Source: Streptomyces antioxidans
GTDB taxonomy: Bacteria; Actinomycetota; Actinomycetes; Streptomycetales; Streptomycetaceae
Length of the DNA stretch: 64,000 nucleotides
Assembly: GCF_000968685.2 (NCBI RefSeq)
Contig: NZ_LAKD02000005.1
Span: forward strand, 1-64,000
Direction: 5' to 3'
Position 1 is the first letter of the stretch; every line of letters begins with the position of its first letter. Position numbers and translations under genes: made by a program. This document shows, in pieces, positions 1-8,059 of the stretch. Below the pieces are notes generated by a model. It did not search any database and was not told where the DNA came from. It saw only the letters and a list, made by a program, of their open reading frames with translations.

Positions 1-100
1 CGGCCAACCCAGACATCGGACTCATTCATCTAGGTGTGTCGTCCGGCGGGACGGTGGCGCCTGCGGGGGACTGTGGCGCCTGCGGCGGGCTGTTCCCCAC

Positions 101-463
101 CCCGCCCCTTCCCGAAACCGGGGCTCCGCCCCGGGCCCCGGCCGTGTCGCGGGGGAGCGCGGTCGTCCGCCGCGCGGGCGCGCCGACCGCGACCAGCGCA
201 CCAGTGGACGCGTTCACAGCGCGATGATCGGCTCGTCGCCCCCCTGGAGCCCAGGCGGGCGCGGCGAAACCAGGACCCCGCCCCCAGGCCTCGGCCGGGC
301 AACCCTGATGCGCGTGGTCGTCCACTCGGTCGTCCGCCGCGTCGGCGTGCCCACCGCTCAGCCCGCCGACGCGAGTGCTTCACGACGGCTCATGGCGCCA
401 GCGGCGGGCCGGGTCTGGGGCTCTCGCCCCAGATCCCGGCCGTGTCGCGGGGGCGCGGTCGGC
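101..463. repeat. Two degenerate copies of a GC-rich extragenic repeat
   Basis: The segment CCGGCCGTGTCGCGGGGG followed by GCGCGGTCG occurs near 137-164 and again near 437-463. Each copy is preceded by a hairpin-like stretch of the type GGGGCTCCGCCCC or GGGGCTCTCGCCCC. The first copy also carries CCCCGCCCCTTCCCGA, shared with 10757-10773 and, inverted, with 11045-11061. This resembles the dispersed intergenic repeat seen in many Streptomyces chromosomes. Confidence 0.6.
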
Positions 464-716
464 GCCCCGGGCGGTGAGCTGATTGCCAAGCCGGGAGCGG
501 CTGGCCCGCGCCCCTATGCGACGGGTCCTCAAGGACCCGGGGCTGCGGGCAGTGCTGACGCCCGACGGGCCTCGCCCCAGAGCCCGGCCGGGGGCCCGGG
601 TGCGGGGGTGTCTGCTCGCTCGCTGCGCCAGTTGTGCCGACCGCGTGGTCCGACGGACACGTGGGGGATTCCCTAAACCCGGTTGCAGTTCATGGGGCCG
701 CCGCGCCTCGGGGGCT

Positions 717-752
717 ACGGTCAACGCATCGGCGGTCACGGTCAACGCGTCG
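717..752 (+). promoter_or_regulatory. Direct repeat upstream of the acyltransferase gene
   Basis: ACGGTCAACGCATCG (717-731) and ACGGTCAACGCGTCG (738-752) match at 14 of 15 bases with a 21-bp period, which is two helical turns. They end about 41 bp before the ATG at 794. The arrangement suits a dimeric regulator binding one DNA face, but no known operator is recognised. Confidence 0.35.
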
Positions 753-793
753 ACGTGACAGCGCGTTTGGGCCCGACGAAAGAGCGTGTGAGT

Positions 794-2194
794 ATGACGG
801 CTTCCGCCACCGAGGGCGACGGCAAGCGATCGTTCACCGTGTGTGCCGGAGAGGCGAGCGGTGACCGCATACGGCTGAGCGTTTACGACATGCTCATCGG
901 CACGGTCTATACGCCCCGCGCCTTTTTCTACCGGGAAACGCTCGACGGCGAGGCGCTGCGTGCCTCGCTCGGCCTGACGTTGCGTAACTTCCCCGTCCTT
1001 TCCGGCCGCATGAAGAAGGACCCCGACGGCGGACTCAGCGTGCTCTGCGATGACTCCGGGGTGCGTTTCGTCGAGGCACGGGCATCCGTGCCCATGCCGG
1101 ACTACGGGCCCCGCCGTACGGCGAAAAAGGGGCTGGACCGCTATCTCAGTCACGCCATGCCGTTCTGGGTGGTCGACCGCGATACGCCGCTTTTCACGGT
1201 GAAGCTCACCCATATGAAAGGCGGCGGCTCCATCCTCGGGCTCACGATGAACCACGCCGTGGGCGACGGATCCAGCTATATGAGTTTCCTTCAGGCCTGG
1301 TCGCACGAGCACCGCGGCCTCGGATACGCCAAGCCCAGCCATGACCGTACGGTCATCGACGCGCTCGGTTCGTCCGCCACCGGGGACACCGGTCAGGGCT
1401 GCGCCCATCTCACGGTCACCGGGCGCGGCCAGAAGACCGCCTTCGTGGGCCGCGCCCTGCGCGGCAGCCTCGGCGGTGTGACGACGGTGACCACCCGTTT
1501 CACCGCCGCCGAGCTGACCGCCATGAAGGACGCCGCGATGGCCGACCTGGCGGGCACGGATCGTTGGGTGTCGACCAATGACGCGCTCACCGCCCATCTG
1601 TGGAAAGTGCTCGGCGCATTGCGTGACCGCCCCGATACGAGCGAGGAACGGCTCGGCCTCATCGCCGACTTCCGTTCGTTCGCCGGTGCGGCCGTACCGG
1701 ATGACTACTGGGGAAACGCCGTCACCAACACCCGGCCCGGAATGACCGCCGCCGAATTGCGCTCCCGCCCACTCGGTGAGATCGCCGCGGCGGTGCGCGC
1801 GGGCTATGCGGAGAACACGGAGCAGCGGATCCGCGAGGAAGCGGCGTTCCTGTGTGCTGAACGTGACGCGGGGCGCCTCAAGCGGGTCATGACCACCATG
1901 GGCCTGGATTCGTTCGACAACACCATCGCGATCAACAACTGGTCGAAGCTGCCCTTCTATCGCATCGACTTCGGGCAGGGCGCCCCCTTCTGGTACGACT
2001 TCTCCCTCATCCCCATTCCCTGGACCGTACATATCGCGCCGACCCCGGCCGACCAGGACGGCGGCCGCGATGTGCATATCGCGCTGCCCCGCACCCAGGT
2101 CCGGGCCCTCCAGGAGCCGTCCTGGGTAGGGCGGTTCCACCGTTACGCGGATTCCGGCGAGGCCTTTCCGCTGACCTTCGCCACGGCCGGTTAA
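794..2194 (+). CDS. BAHD-type acyltransferase family protein
   Basis: This 466-residue protein has the two hallmarks of the BAHD/HXXXD transferase fold: HAVGDG with His154 and Asp158, and a C-terminal DFGQG (Asp392) at the place of the structural DFGWG motif. Members transfer an acyl group from a CoA thioester to an alcohol or amine. The family is abundant in plants and fungi and sparse in bacteria; substrates cannot be read from sequence. The ATG at 794 was chosen over an earlier in-frame ATG at 683 because homology-like sequence starts there and a GAAAGAG element precedes it. It has no operon partner: the next gene converges on it and the stop codons overlap at a TTAA. The NRPS condensation domain is related, but the HHxxxDG first His is replaced by Asn153. 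Confidence 0.75.
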   Translation: MTASATEGDGKRSFTVCAGEASGDRIRLSVYDMLIGTVYTPRAFFYRETLDGEALRASLGLTLRNFPVLSGRMKKDPDGGLSVLCDDSGVRFVEARASVPMPDYGPRRTAKKGLDRYLSHAMPFWVVDRDTPLFTVKLTHMKGGGSILGLTMNHAVGDGSSYMSFLQAWSHEHRGLGYAKPSHDRTVIDALGSSATGDTGQGCAHLTVTGRGQKTAFVGRALRGSLGGVTTVTTRFTAAELTAMKDAAMADLAGTDRWVSTNDALTAHLWKVLGALRDRPDTSEERLGLIADFRSFAGAAVPDDYWGNAVTNTRPGMTAAELRSRPLGEIAAAVRAGYAENTEQRIREEAAFLCAERDAGRLKRVMTTMGLDSFDNTIAINNWSKLPFYRIDFGQGAPFWYDFSLIPIPWTVHIAPTPADQDGGRDVHIALPRTQVRALQEPSWVGRFHRYADSGEAFPLTFATAG

Positions 2195-2658
2195 GCCTCG
2201 CTCTCCTCCTTGCCCGCGAGTTCGAACCAGACCCCCTTGGCGTACATGCCCACCGCGTCCCCCTCCGCCGTCCCCCACGCGTCGGCCAGGGCCGCCACCA
2301 CCCCGAGGCCGCGGCCGTGGAGACGGTCCCCCGCGGGGAGGCAGGCGGCGGTGGGGAGCTCGGCGGAGGCGTCGTAGACCAGGACGCGGAAGCGGGGCGG
2401 CTCGATCACCACGCGCAGCATCACGGAGTCGCCCTCGGCGTGCAGAAAGGCGTTGGTGGCCAGCTCCGAGGTGCACAGCGCCGCCGTGTCGACCAGTTCC
2501 GCCTGCCCCACGGAGCTCAGGACGCAGGCGACGAAGTCCCGGCAGACCTTGGCGGAGGTCGCGTGCCGACTGCTCTGCAGGGTGTAGACGTACGGATCCG
2601 TGGAGGGAACGGGCGGGCGGCGTGGGGGACGGTCGTCGGACTCGTGATCGGAATCCAT
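2191..2658 (-). CDS. Anti-sigma-type ATP-binding regulatory protein (HATPase_c_2)
   Basis: The 155-residue product is a single GHKL/histidine-kinase-like ATPase domain of the RsbW/SpoIIAB type. It shows an N-box-like ELATNAFLH and a G2-like GLGVV segment. Such small proteins in Streptomyces act as serine kinases or anti-sigma factors on STAS anti-sigma antagonists or sigma factors. The ATG at 2658 has a GGGAG ribosome site; an upstream ATG at 2712 would add an unlikely 18-residue extension. It is divergent from the XRE regulator at 2849, an arrangement like the WhiJ/AbaA-type clusters in which an ATPase, an XRE protein and a DUF397 protein sit together. Confidence 0.8.
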   Translation of the reverse strand: MDSDHESDDRPPRRPPVPSTDPYVYTLQSSRHATSAKVCRDFVACVLSSVGQAELVDTAALCTSELATNAFLHAEGDSVMLRVVIEPPRFRVLVYDASAELPTAACLPAGDRLHGRGLGVVAALADAWGTAEGDAVGMYAKGVWFELAGKEESEA

Positions 2659-2848
2659 GGGGCAACTCCCTGTGAGGGGGCCGACAGCGCGCGTTACCGT
2701 TACGGCGATCAACGCGTAGTAGCGGCAACGGCACCTACGGTAGAGGCTGGCACCTAACTAGTGCCACCAGATCGTCGAAATTAGTGAGTAGATAGACCCA
2801 TTCGTGGTCACACGCCACACTGGGTGACGACCCACGAGGAAGGCAGGC

Positions 2849-3700
2849 ATGGCTTCGAGGACCACCATCACGGCACGTCAGCGCCGACTTGGCACGGAGC
2901 TTCGAAGGATGCGCGAGCACGCGGGTCTCACCATCCAGGAAGCGGCCGACCGGCTGGGCACGAACCGCTCGCATGTCACCAATATGGAGCTGGCCCGATT
3001 CGGCGTCAGCGAAGAGCGCGTACGCACACTCGCCGCCAACTACGCCTGCCCGGACCAGGCGTACGTCGAGGCGCTGGTCGCGATGGCGACCGAGCGCAAG
3101 CGCGGGTGGTGGGAGGAGTACCGGGGGACGCTCGGCGCCGCCGGTCTCGATCTGGCGGAACTGGAGTACTTCGCCACGAGCCTGCGCGTCGTGGAACTGA
3201 TGCACATCCCAGGACTCCTGCAGACCGAGGACTACGCCCGGTCGGTACTGAGCACAGCCGTCCCCGGCTGGTCGCCGACGGAACTCCGCCGAAGGCTCTC
3301 CCACCGCATGAAGCGCCGGGACATCCTGGATCGGGACCAGCCGCCATCCTGCACATTCATCATCCACGAAACCGCACTCCGCGTACGGTTCGGCGATCAG
3401 CGCGTGCTGTGCGCGCAGCTCGACAGCCTGCTGGAGTCCTCGGAGCGCCCGAACGTCTCCGTCCGGGTCGTCCCGATCGCGGCCGGAGGTTTCCACCTCG
3501 CGGGCATCTCCGTCACTTACGCCACGGGTCCGGTGCCGCAGTTGGATACCGTTCAACTCGACGTCGCGCAGGACGCGGCGTTCCTTGACGGGGAGTCCCA
3601 GCTTCTGAACTACCGGGCGGTCATGGACCGGACCGAAGAGCTGGCTTTGTCCGAGAAGGAGTCACGTGACTTCATCCGCGAGACCGTTCAACAGATGTGA
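2849..3700 (+). CDS. XRE-family regulator with DUF5753 (WhiJ/Scr1-like)
   Basis: This 283-residue protein has an N-terminal Cro/C1-type helix-turn-helix (about residues 10-68, with RRMREHAGLTIQEAADRLG) and a DUF5753 domain covering about 90-270, with the typical IPGLLQTEDYAR and MKRRDIL segments. Proteins of this architecture are the large WhiJ-like family in Streptomyces, whose characterised members affect development and antibiotic production, usually with a small DUF397 partner. The DUF397 gene follows 10 bp downstream and its GAGGG ribosome site overlaps this stop codon. An anti-sigma-type ATPase is divergent. The start at 2849 is preceded by GAGGAAGG. Confidence 0.88.
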   Translation: MASRTTITARQRRLGTELRRMREHAGLTIQEAADRLGTNRSHVTNMELARFGVSEERVRTLAANYACPDQAYVEALVAMATERKRGWWEEYRGTLGAAGLDLAELEYFATSLRVVELMHIPGLLQTEDYARSVLSTAVPGWSPTELRRRLSHRMKRRDILDRDQPPSCTFIIHETALRVRFGDQRVLCAQLDSLLESSERPNVSVRVVPIAAGGFHLAGISVTYATGPVPQLDTVQLDVAQDAAFLDGESQLLNYRAVMDRTEELALSEKESRDFIRETVQQM

Positions 3701-3710
3701 GGGCGAAGGA

Positions 3711-3923
3711 ATGTCCGAGATCAACTGGCGCAAGTCGTCCTACTCCGGTGCGGGGGACGGGAACTCCTGCATAGAGCTCGCCCTCATAGGCACCACCGTC
3801 GCCCTCCGCGAGAGCGATGACCCCCGTACGGTCCTCACCACGAGCCCCGCGAGGCTGGGAGCCCTGCTCCGGTCGATCAAGGTGGGCGCGCTCGATCACC
3901 TCGCGGCGGTGCCGGAGGCGTAA
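3711..3923 (+). CDS. DUF397 domain small protein
   Basis: The 70-residue product is a complete DUF397 protein, recognised from the N-terminal NWRKSSYSGAGDGNSCIE block and the C-terminal helix. Proteins of this type are encoded beside WhiJ-like XRE regulators and are thought to modulate or antagonise them, possibly by direct binding. The ATG at 3711 is preceded at a 7-nt distance by GAGGG (3699-3703), which overlaps the stop of the upstream regulator, so the pair is probably translationally coupled. An earlier in-frame start at 3666 would lie inside the regulator gene and is not favoured. Confidence 0.85.
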   Translation: MSEINWRKSSYSGAGDGNSCIELALIGTTVALRESDDPRTVLTTSPARLGALLRSIKVGALDHLAAVPEA

Positions 3924-4005
3924 CGGACCTACGTCCAGGGGACCAGGCGAGGCCCCCACCATCAGCGGAAGCCGGTAGCAGGGCTCCGGCGTTACGGTCG
4001 ACAGC

Positions 4006-4845
4006 ATGGAACACGCCGCCCGTATCGCCCTTGACCTCGACGCCTATCTGACGCGTATCGGCTGGACGGGCGACCGGCGCCCCGCCCCCACCGTGGAGAC
4101 GCTGCGGGCGGTGCATCGGGCGCACCTCACGTCCATTCCGTTCGAGAACCTCGACCCCCTCCTCGGCTCGGCCCCCTCCCTCGCCGTCCCCGACCTCGAG
4201 GCCAAGCTGGTGCGCGGTCGGCGCGGCGGTTACTGCTACGAGCACAACACGCTGCTGACCGCCGCCCTCACCGCCCTCGGCTTCCGGGTCACCGGCCTCA
4301 CCGCACGCGTCCGGGTCGGAGCGGCCCCCGGGGCGGTCCGTCCGCGCACCCATATGCTGCTGCTGGTCGGGGTCCCGGGCGAGGAGCGGCGTCAGGTCGC
4401 CGACGTGGGCTTCGGCAGCGTCGGCGGCCTCCTGGAGGCGGTGCCGCTCGTCGCCGACACCGAGTTCCACGACGGCACCCGCCGCCACCGCTACGTCCGC
4501 GAGCCGCACCCGGAGGGGCTGGAGGACCTATGGGTGTTCCAGGCGTTCCTCGACGGCTCCTGGCAGGACCAGTACGCCTTCACCCGCGAGCCGTTCGACG
4601 CGTCCGACTACGAGGTCATCAACTGGCACGTCGCCACCAATCCGCGCTCGCCCTTCCGGCACACCCTCTTCGTCCAGCGCACCGCCCTCGACCACCATCT
4701 CCACCTGTGGGGGCGGACCCTCATCGGCACGCGGCCCGATGGCACCCGTAAGGAGCGCGAACTCGCCGACAACGACGAGGTGCTGCACGTTCTCGCCGCC
4801 GACTTCGGCATCGAGCCGCCTCCGGGAACGGCTCTGCCGGGCTGA
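4006..4845 (+). CDS. nat: Arylamine N-acetyltransferase
   Basis: This 279-residue protein matches the arylamine N-acetyltransferase family in length and motif order. The catalytic triad is visible as Cys77 in RRGGYCYEHN, His116 in THMLLLV and Asp133 in ADVGFG. The enzyme moves an acetyl group from acetyl-CoA to aromatic amines or hydrazines by a ping-pong mechanism through the cysteine. In actinomycetes some paralogues act as amide synthases in antibiotic clusters, but no biosynthetic genes are adjacent here, so a cytosolic detoxification role is the simplest reading. The gene stands alone between a DUF397 gene and a small hypothetical gene. Confidence 0.92.
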   Translation: MEHAARIALDLDAYLTRIGWTGDRRPAPTVETLRAVHRAHLTSIPFENLDPLLGSAPSLAVPDLEAKLVRGRRGGYCYEHNTLLTAALTALGFRVTGLTARVRVGAAPGAVRPRTHMLLLVGVPGEERRQVADVGFGSVGGLLEAVPLVADTEFHDGTRRHRYVREPHPEGLEDLWVFQAFLDGSWQDQYAFTREPFDASDYEVINWHVATNPRSPFRHTLFVQRTALDHHLHLWGRTLIGTRPDGTRKERELADNDEVLHVLAADFGIEPPPGTALPG

Positions 4846-4946
4846 CGGCACAGGAGTTGACCCGGGTGACTCTCCACACCGGCCCCGCTCATGGCACGAT
4901 CATCCCGCTAGTGGGCCGATGGGAGGGTGGCAGGGACGGATGGAAC

Positions 4947-5318
4947 ATGAGTAAAGACAAACTGTCCGTATCGGACCAGGATCTGTCGGATCTCATCAAA
5001 GACCTTGAGGGAATGCTCAGTTACCTTGAGGAACAGATCGAGCGTCTTGGCCAGCTGCGGCAGTCGATGGACCCCGACGATCACAAGGGCCCGGCCGCCG
5101 CGGCGTACAAGAAGCTGGAGCGCGACGCCTATACGGGCGCCGTGCGGGTCAGGCAACTGCTGACCCGCATCGAGGAGGTGGCCAAGGAGCGCGGGGAGAG
5201 TCCGGGCGAGCGGTACGAGGAACTGCGGACCCGCTTTCAGTCGTTGCAGAAACCGTCGTCGGACGGACCGCCGTCGGAGCAGTCCTCGGAGGGGCCTTCG
5301 GGGAAGCCCTCGGCGTAG
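4947..5318 (+). CDS. Small coiled-coil hypothetical protein
   Basis: The function is not recognised. The product is 123 residues, hydrophilic and helical, with a heptad-rich N-terminal two thirds (LSDLIKDLEGMLSYLEEQIE) and a Ser/Pro-rich tail. The length and helix-turn-helix shape recall the WXG100 class, but no WXG is present. The ATG at 4947 follows GGGACGGA; an earlier in-frame start at 4857 is less likely because the extra residues are unlike the rest. Its 3' end overlaps the convergent membrane-protein gene by 82 bp, so both C-termini are specified by the same DNA. Confidence 0.65.
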   Translation: MSKDKLSVSDQDLSDLIKDLEGMLSYLEEQIERLGQLRQSMDPDDHKGPAAAAYKKLERDAYTGAVRVRQLLTRIEEVAKERGESPGERYEELRTRFQSLQKPSSDGPPSEQSSEGPSGKPSA

Positions 5319-5977
5319 CCCGCGTCCGGACCGTACGCGTCCGGACCGCCGGTGTCGGGGCGGAGGGGGCGGAGTTCGCGGCCGACCAGACGGTAGTAGT
5401 CGATCGCCTTGGCCATGCCGAGTGCCCCGGCGGCCGCGAAGACCAGGCCGATACCGGCGACGGTGCCCACGCTCTCCGTGCCGACGTCCGAGAAGGCGGC
5501 GAACCCGCCCAGCGCCAGCCCCAGGCAGGCCAGCACGATGGACGGGCCCAGCCACAGCAGCGCGCCGCCGGAGACCCGCCAGTGCGGCAGCGTCTGGGGA
5601 TCCCGCTCCAGCTCCGCCCAGTCGCGGAGACACGCGCCCACGAAGACATCGCGCCGGATGCCGGAGGCCACCCCGAGGCTGGAGGGGACCGTGGCGCCCA
5701 GGGCGAGACCCAGGAAGATCACGCCCAGTACGTGCTCGATGATCTCGCCCTTCACCAGGAACTGGAACCCAGAGACCGCGAGGCTCCACCCCAGCGCGAA
5801 GACGAGCGTGGACAGCCACAGCAGCAGCGCCCGGTGCGGCGCCAGATACCACCGCGCCAGCGCCCCCATCGCCCGCGCGCGCTCATCGAGCAGCCCGGCG
5901 CGGTCCTTCCACGGCCGCTCGTCCGGGGCGGGCGGCGGTGGCGGAAGCGGAAGCCGAAGCTCGTTGGGCGGCGTCAT
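5237..5977 (-). CDS. Four-helix integral membrane protein, unknown function
   Basis: This 246-residue protein is not recognised beyond topology. A proline-rich N-terminus (residues 7-18) is followed by four predicted membrane helices near 50-70, 80-105, 138-160 and 170-190, and by an acidic Gly/Pro/Asp-rich tail. The ATG at 5977 was chosen because AGGAAGGA lies just upstream. A longer reading frame extends far upstream but has no support. The last 82 bp overlap the convergent coiled-coil gene. No enzyme motif is visible, and a structural or sensory membrane role is only a guess. Confidence 0.7.
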   Translation of the reverse strand: MTPPNELRLPLPPPPPAPDERPWKDRAGLLDERARAMGALARWYLAPHRALLLWLSTLVFALGWSLAVSGFQFLVKGEIIEHVLGVIFLGLALGATVPSSLGVASGIRRDVFVGACLRDWAELERDPQTLPHWRVSGGALLWLGPSIVLACLGLALGGFAAFSDVGTESVGTVAGIGLVFAAAGALGMAKAIDYYRLVGRELRPLRPDTGGPDAYGPDAGYAEGFPEGPSEDCSDGGPSDDGFCND

Positions 5978-6152
5978 GACGTCCTTCCTCATGGCACTCG
6001 TGGCACTCGTGGCATCGCGCCGTACGCCGACGCAGTGTCTCAGCTCTTCGGTGGTGGCCTGGCCTTTTCGGCTTGACCTTCTCACTTGTGTGAGGGTTTC
6101 ACGATGTCCATCGCGCGAAGCCGAACCGCCGTACAGCCGGGCCGTAGAGCTG

Positions 6153-6164
6153 AGCCGTACGGCT
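6153..6164. promoter_or_regulatory. Palindrome AGCCGTACGGCT upstream of the deacetylase-family gene
   Basis: A perfect 12-bp palindrome ends 26 bp before the ATG at 6191. A second small dyad, CTCAC-TTGT-GTGAG, lies at 6081-6094. Either could be an operator in the 213-bp region between the divergent genes. No matching regulator was recognised. Confidence 0.3.
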
Positions 6165-6190
6165 AAGCCGCACAGATGAGGTGATCCCTG

Positions 6191-7072
6191 ATGGACCATC
6201 AGCTCTTCGACTACAGCCCCATCGTCGAACGCCCCCCGATCCACTGGCCCGACGGCGCCCGGGTGGCCTTCTACGTCGGGCTGAACGTCGAGCACTACGA
6301 GATCGACCGCCCCTCGACCAGCATCTTCCCCGACACCAGGGCGCTGGCCCCCGATCCGCTGAACTACGGATGGCGGGACTACGGGCCCCGGGTCGGGATC
6401 TGGCGGCTGATCGAGAGCCTGGACCGGCACCAGGTGCGGGCGAGCGTGATGCTCAACTCCGATGTCGCCGAGCGCTATCCCCAGATCATCCGGGCCGGGC
6501 GGGAGCGGAACTGGGTGTGGGCGGCGCACGGCAAGAACAACTCGACCCTCCAGGCGGACATGTCCCCCGAAGAGGAGCGCGCCTACCTCACCGAGGTGAT
6601 CGGCACCATCGAGGGGGCCACCGGCCGCAGGCCGCGCGGCTGGCTGGGACCGGCGCTGACGGAGACCTTCCGCACCCCGGAGCTCCTGGCCGAGCTGGGG
6701 CTGCGGTACGTGCTGGACTGGGCCAACGACGACCAGCCGTACCGGCTGAACGTGCCGGGGATGCTGAGCGTGCCGTATTCGATCGAGGTCAACGACATCC
6801 AGCTGTTCGTCGGCAAGAGCCTCAGCGGGCCGGAGTTCGTCCGGATCGTCAAGGACCAGCTCGACCAGCTCTACGCCGACTCGGCCAGCAGTGGGCGGGT
6901 GATGTCGCTGGTGCTGCATCCGTTCGTGATCAGCCAGCCCTTCCGGCACCGGTATGTGGACCAGGCACTGGAGTACGTGGTGAACCACCCCGGGGTGTGG
7001 GTGACGACCAGCGACGAGATCGCCGAGCACTACTCAGCGGCCCACTCGGGGGTGTCCGGTGTAGGTGCGTAA
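6191..7072 (+). CDS. Polysaccharide deacetylase-family hydrolase (PuuE-like)
   Basis: The 293-residue protein is a NodB-like barrel of the subgroup related to bacterial PuuE allantoinase. The N-terminal block VAFYVGLNVEHYE replaces the usual TFDDG metal motif, and AAHGKNNS stands at the position of the second His-containing motif. No signal peptide is present, so a cytosolic small-molecule amidohydrolase is more likely than a cell-wall deacetylase. The start at 6191 has an extended Shine-Dalgarno GAGGTGATC. It converges on a dehalogenase-like gene, with a strong inverted repeat between them. The substrate is unknown; a polysaccharide role cannot be excluded. Confidence 0.8.
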   Translation: MDHQLFDYSPIVERPPIHWPDGARVAFYVGLNVEHYEIDRPSTSIFPDTRALAPDPLNYGWRDYGPRVGIWRLIESLDRHQVRASVMLNSDVAERYPQIIRAGRERNWVWAAHGKNNSTLQADMSPEEERAYLTEVIGTIEGATGRRPRGWLGPALTETFRTPELLAELGLRYVLDWANDDQPYRLNVPGMLSVPYSIEVNDIQLFVGKSLSGPEFVRIVKDQLDQLYADSASSGRVMSLVLHPFVISQPFRHRYVDQALEYVVNHPGVWVTTSDEIAEHYSAAHSGVSGVGA

Positions 7073-7083
7073 CCGGGGCCGCG

Positions 7084-7106
7084 CCCCGGACCCCTGGGGT
7101 CCGGGG
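7084..7106. terminator. Inverted repeat between convergent genes
   Basis: CCCCGGACCCC (7084-7094) and GGGGTCCGGGG (7096-7106) form a 10 to 11-bp stem with a minimal loop, 11 bp after the deacetylase-family stop and 24 bp from the hydrolase stop. It probably acts as a bidirectional terminator. There is no T-tract, as is usual in Streptomyces. Confidence 0.65.
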
Positions 7107-7129
7107 TGGAGCCCCTGCCACGCCGCGGG

Positions 7130-8059
7130 TTAACGGGTGAGGAGCTCCCGCAGCGCCTTGGCGATGTCGACGGGCGCCTCCTCGGCCATGAAGTGGCCGT
7201 AGCCGACGGTGTAGTGCTCCAGGTCGTCGGCCCAGGCGCGCCACAGCGCCGCCGCGTCATAGCCGAGGGCGGCGCCCCAGTCCTGCTGGATGACGCTGAG
7301 CGGCATCGTCAGCCGGCGTCCGCCGTCCCGGTCGGCCCGGTCGTGGTCGAGGTCGATACCGGCGGAGGCGCGGTAGTCGGCCACGATCGACGGCACCGCG
7401 GCGCGGCAGGCGTCCAGATAGGCGGTACGGACCTCGGCGGGGATGGCCCGCGGGTCGCCCGCCCAGAGGTCGAGGAAGTGGCCGAAGAAGTCGTCGGGGC
7501 AGGCGGCGATCATCCGCTCGGGCAGCCCCGGGGGCTGGGCCATCAGGAAGAGGTGGAAGCCCACGGCGGCGGTGGTGCCGTGCAGCACGTCCCACATGTC
7601 GAGGGTCGGCAGCACGTCCAGGCAGGCGAGGTGGGTGATCGTGTCGGGGTGGTCGAGTCCCGCCCGGAAGGCGACCAGGGCGCCGCGGTCGTGACCGGCC
7701 AGCGCGAAGCGGTCATGCCCGAGCTCGCGGGCCAGGGCGAGGATGTCGGCGGCCATGGTGCGCTTGGCGTAGGCGGTGGGGTCGGCGCCCGTCTCGGCAT
7801 TGGTGTCGGCGTCGGGGTCGGGGTCGGGGTCGGCGTTGGCCGCCGGTTTGTCGCTGGCGCCGTAGCCGCGCAGGTCGGGACAGATCACGGTGTGATCGGC
7901 GGCGAGGTCCGCGGCCACGTGCCGCCACATGAGGTGGGTCTGCGGGAAGCCGTGCAACAGGACGATGGGGCTGCCCGAGCCCCCGACGGCCACGTTCAGG
8001 GAGACGCGGTCGGCGACGGGGACGCGGCGGTAGTCGAAGCCGGGAATGACTAGGGCCAT
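7130..8059 (-). CDS. Alpha/beta hydrolase, haloacetate dehalogenase-like
   Basis: This 309-residue protein has the alpha/beta-hydrolase fold with HGFP at 36-39 (oxyanion region), RGYG at 64-67, the nucleophile elbow GHDRG with Asp124, and His289 in YGHF. An Asp nucleophile and the DYRASAGIDLDHD segment place it with fluoroacetate/haloacetate dehalogenases and epoxide hydrolases rather than esterases. Residues 73-94 form an Asp/Pro/Ala-rich low-complexity insert coded by repeated GTCGGG units, which most relatives lack. The start at 8059 was chosen because the fold begins there; an upstream frame to 8149 has no support. It is divergent from the SARP regulator, which might control it. Confidence 0.82.
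   Translation of the reverse strand: MALVIPGFDYRRVPVADRVSLNVAVGGSGSPIVLLHGFPQTHLMWRHVAADLAADHTVICPDLRGYGASDKPAANADPDPDPDADTNAETGADPTAYAKRTMAADILALARELGHDRFALAGHDRGALVAFRAGLDHPDTITHLACLDVLPTLDMWDVLHGTTAAVGFHLFLMAQPPGLPERMIAACPDDFFGHFLDLWAGDPRAIPAEVRTAYLDACRAAVPSIVADYRASAGIDLDHDRADRDGGRRLTMPLSVIQQDWGAALGYDAAALWRAWADDLEHYTVGYGHFMAEEAPVDIAKALRELLTR

Larger units (their letters stand above)
1..793. other. Non-coding, repeat-rich GC-rich region
   Basis: No gene is supported in this stretch. Long open frames exist on both strands, but their translations are Arg/Pro/Gly/Ala-rich with no recognisable domain, as expected of stop-poor GC-rich DNA. The stretch holds degenerate copies of a GC-rich extragenic repeat (about 80-166 and 420-465) and, just before the next gene, a pair of direct repeats. 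Confidence 0.6.

Noticed and set aside
26..676. Several small frames at the left edge
   Set aside because: No ribosome site, no domain and proline/arginine-rich translation; the DNA is better explained as extragenic repeats.
380..2734. 784-residue minus-strand frame across the acyltransferase
   Set aside because: It runs antisense to a gene with clear BAHD motifs and translates to Arg/Gly/Pro-rich sequence without domains.
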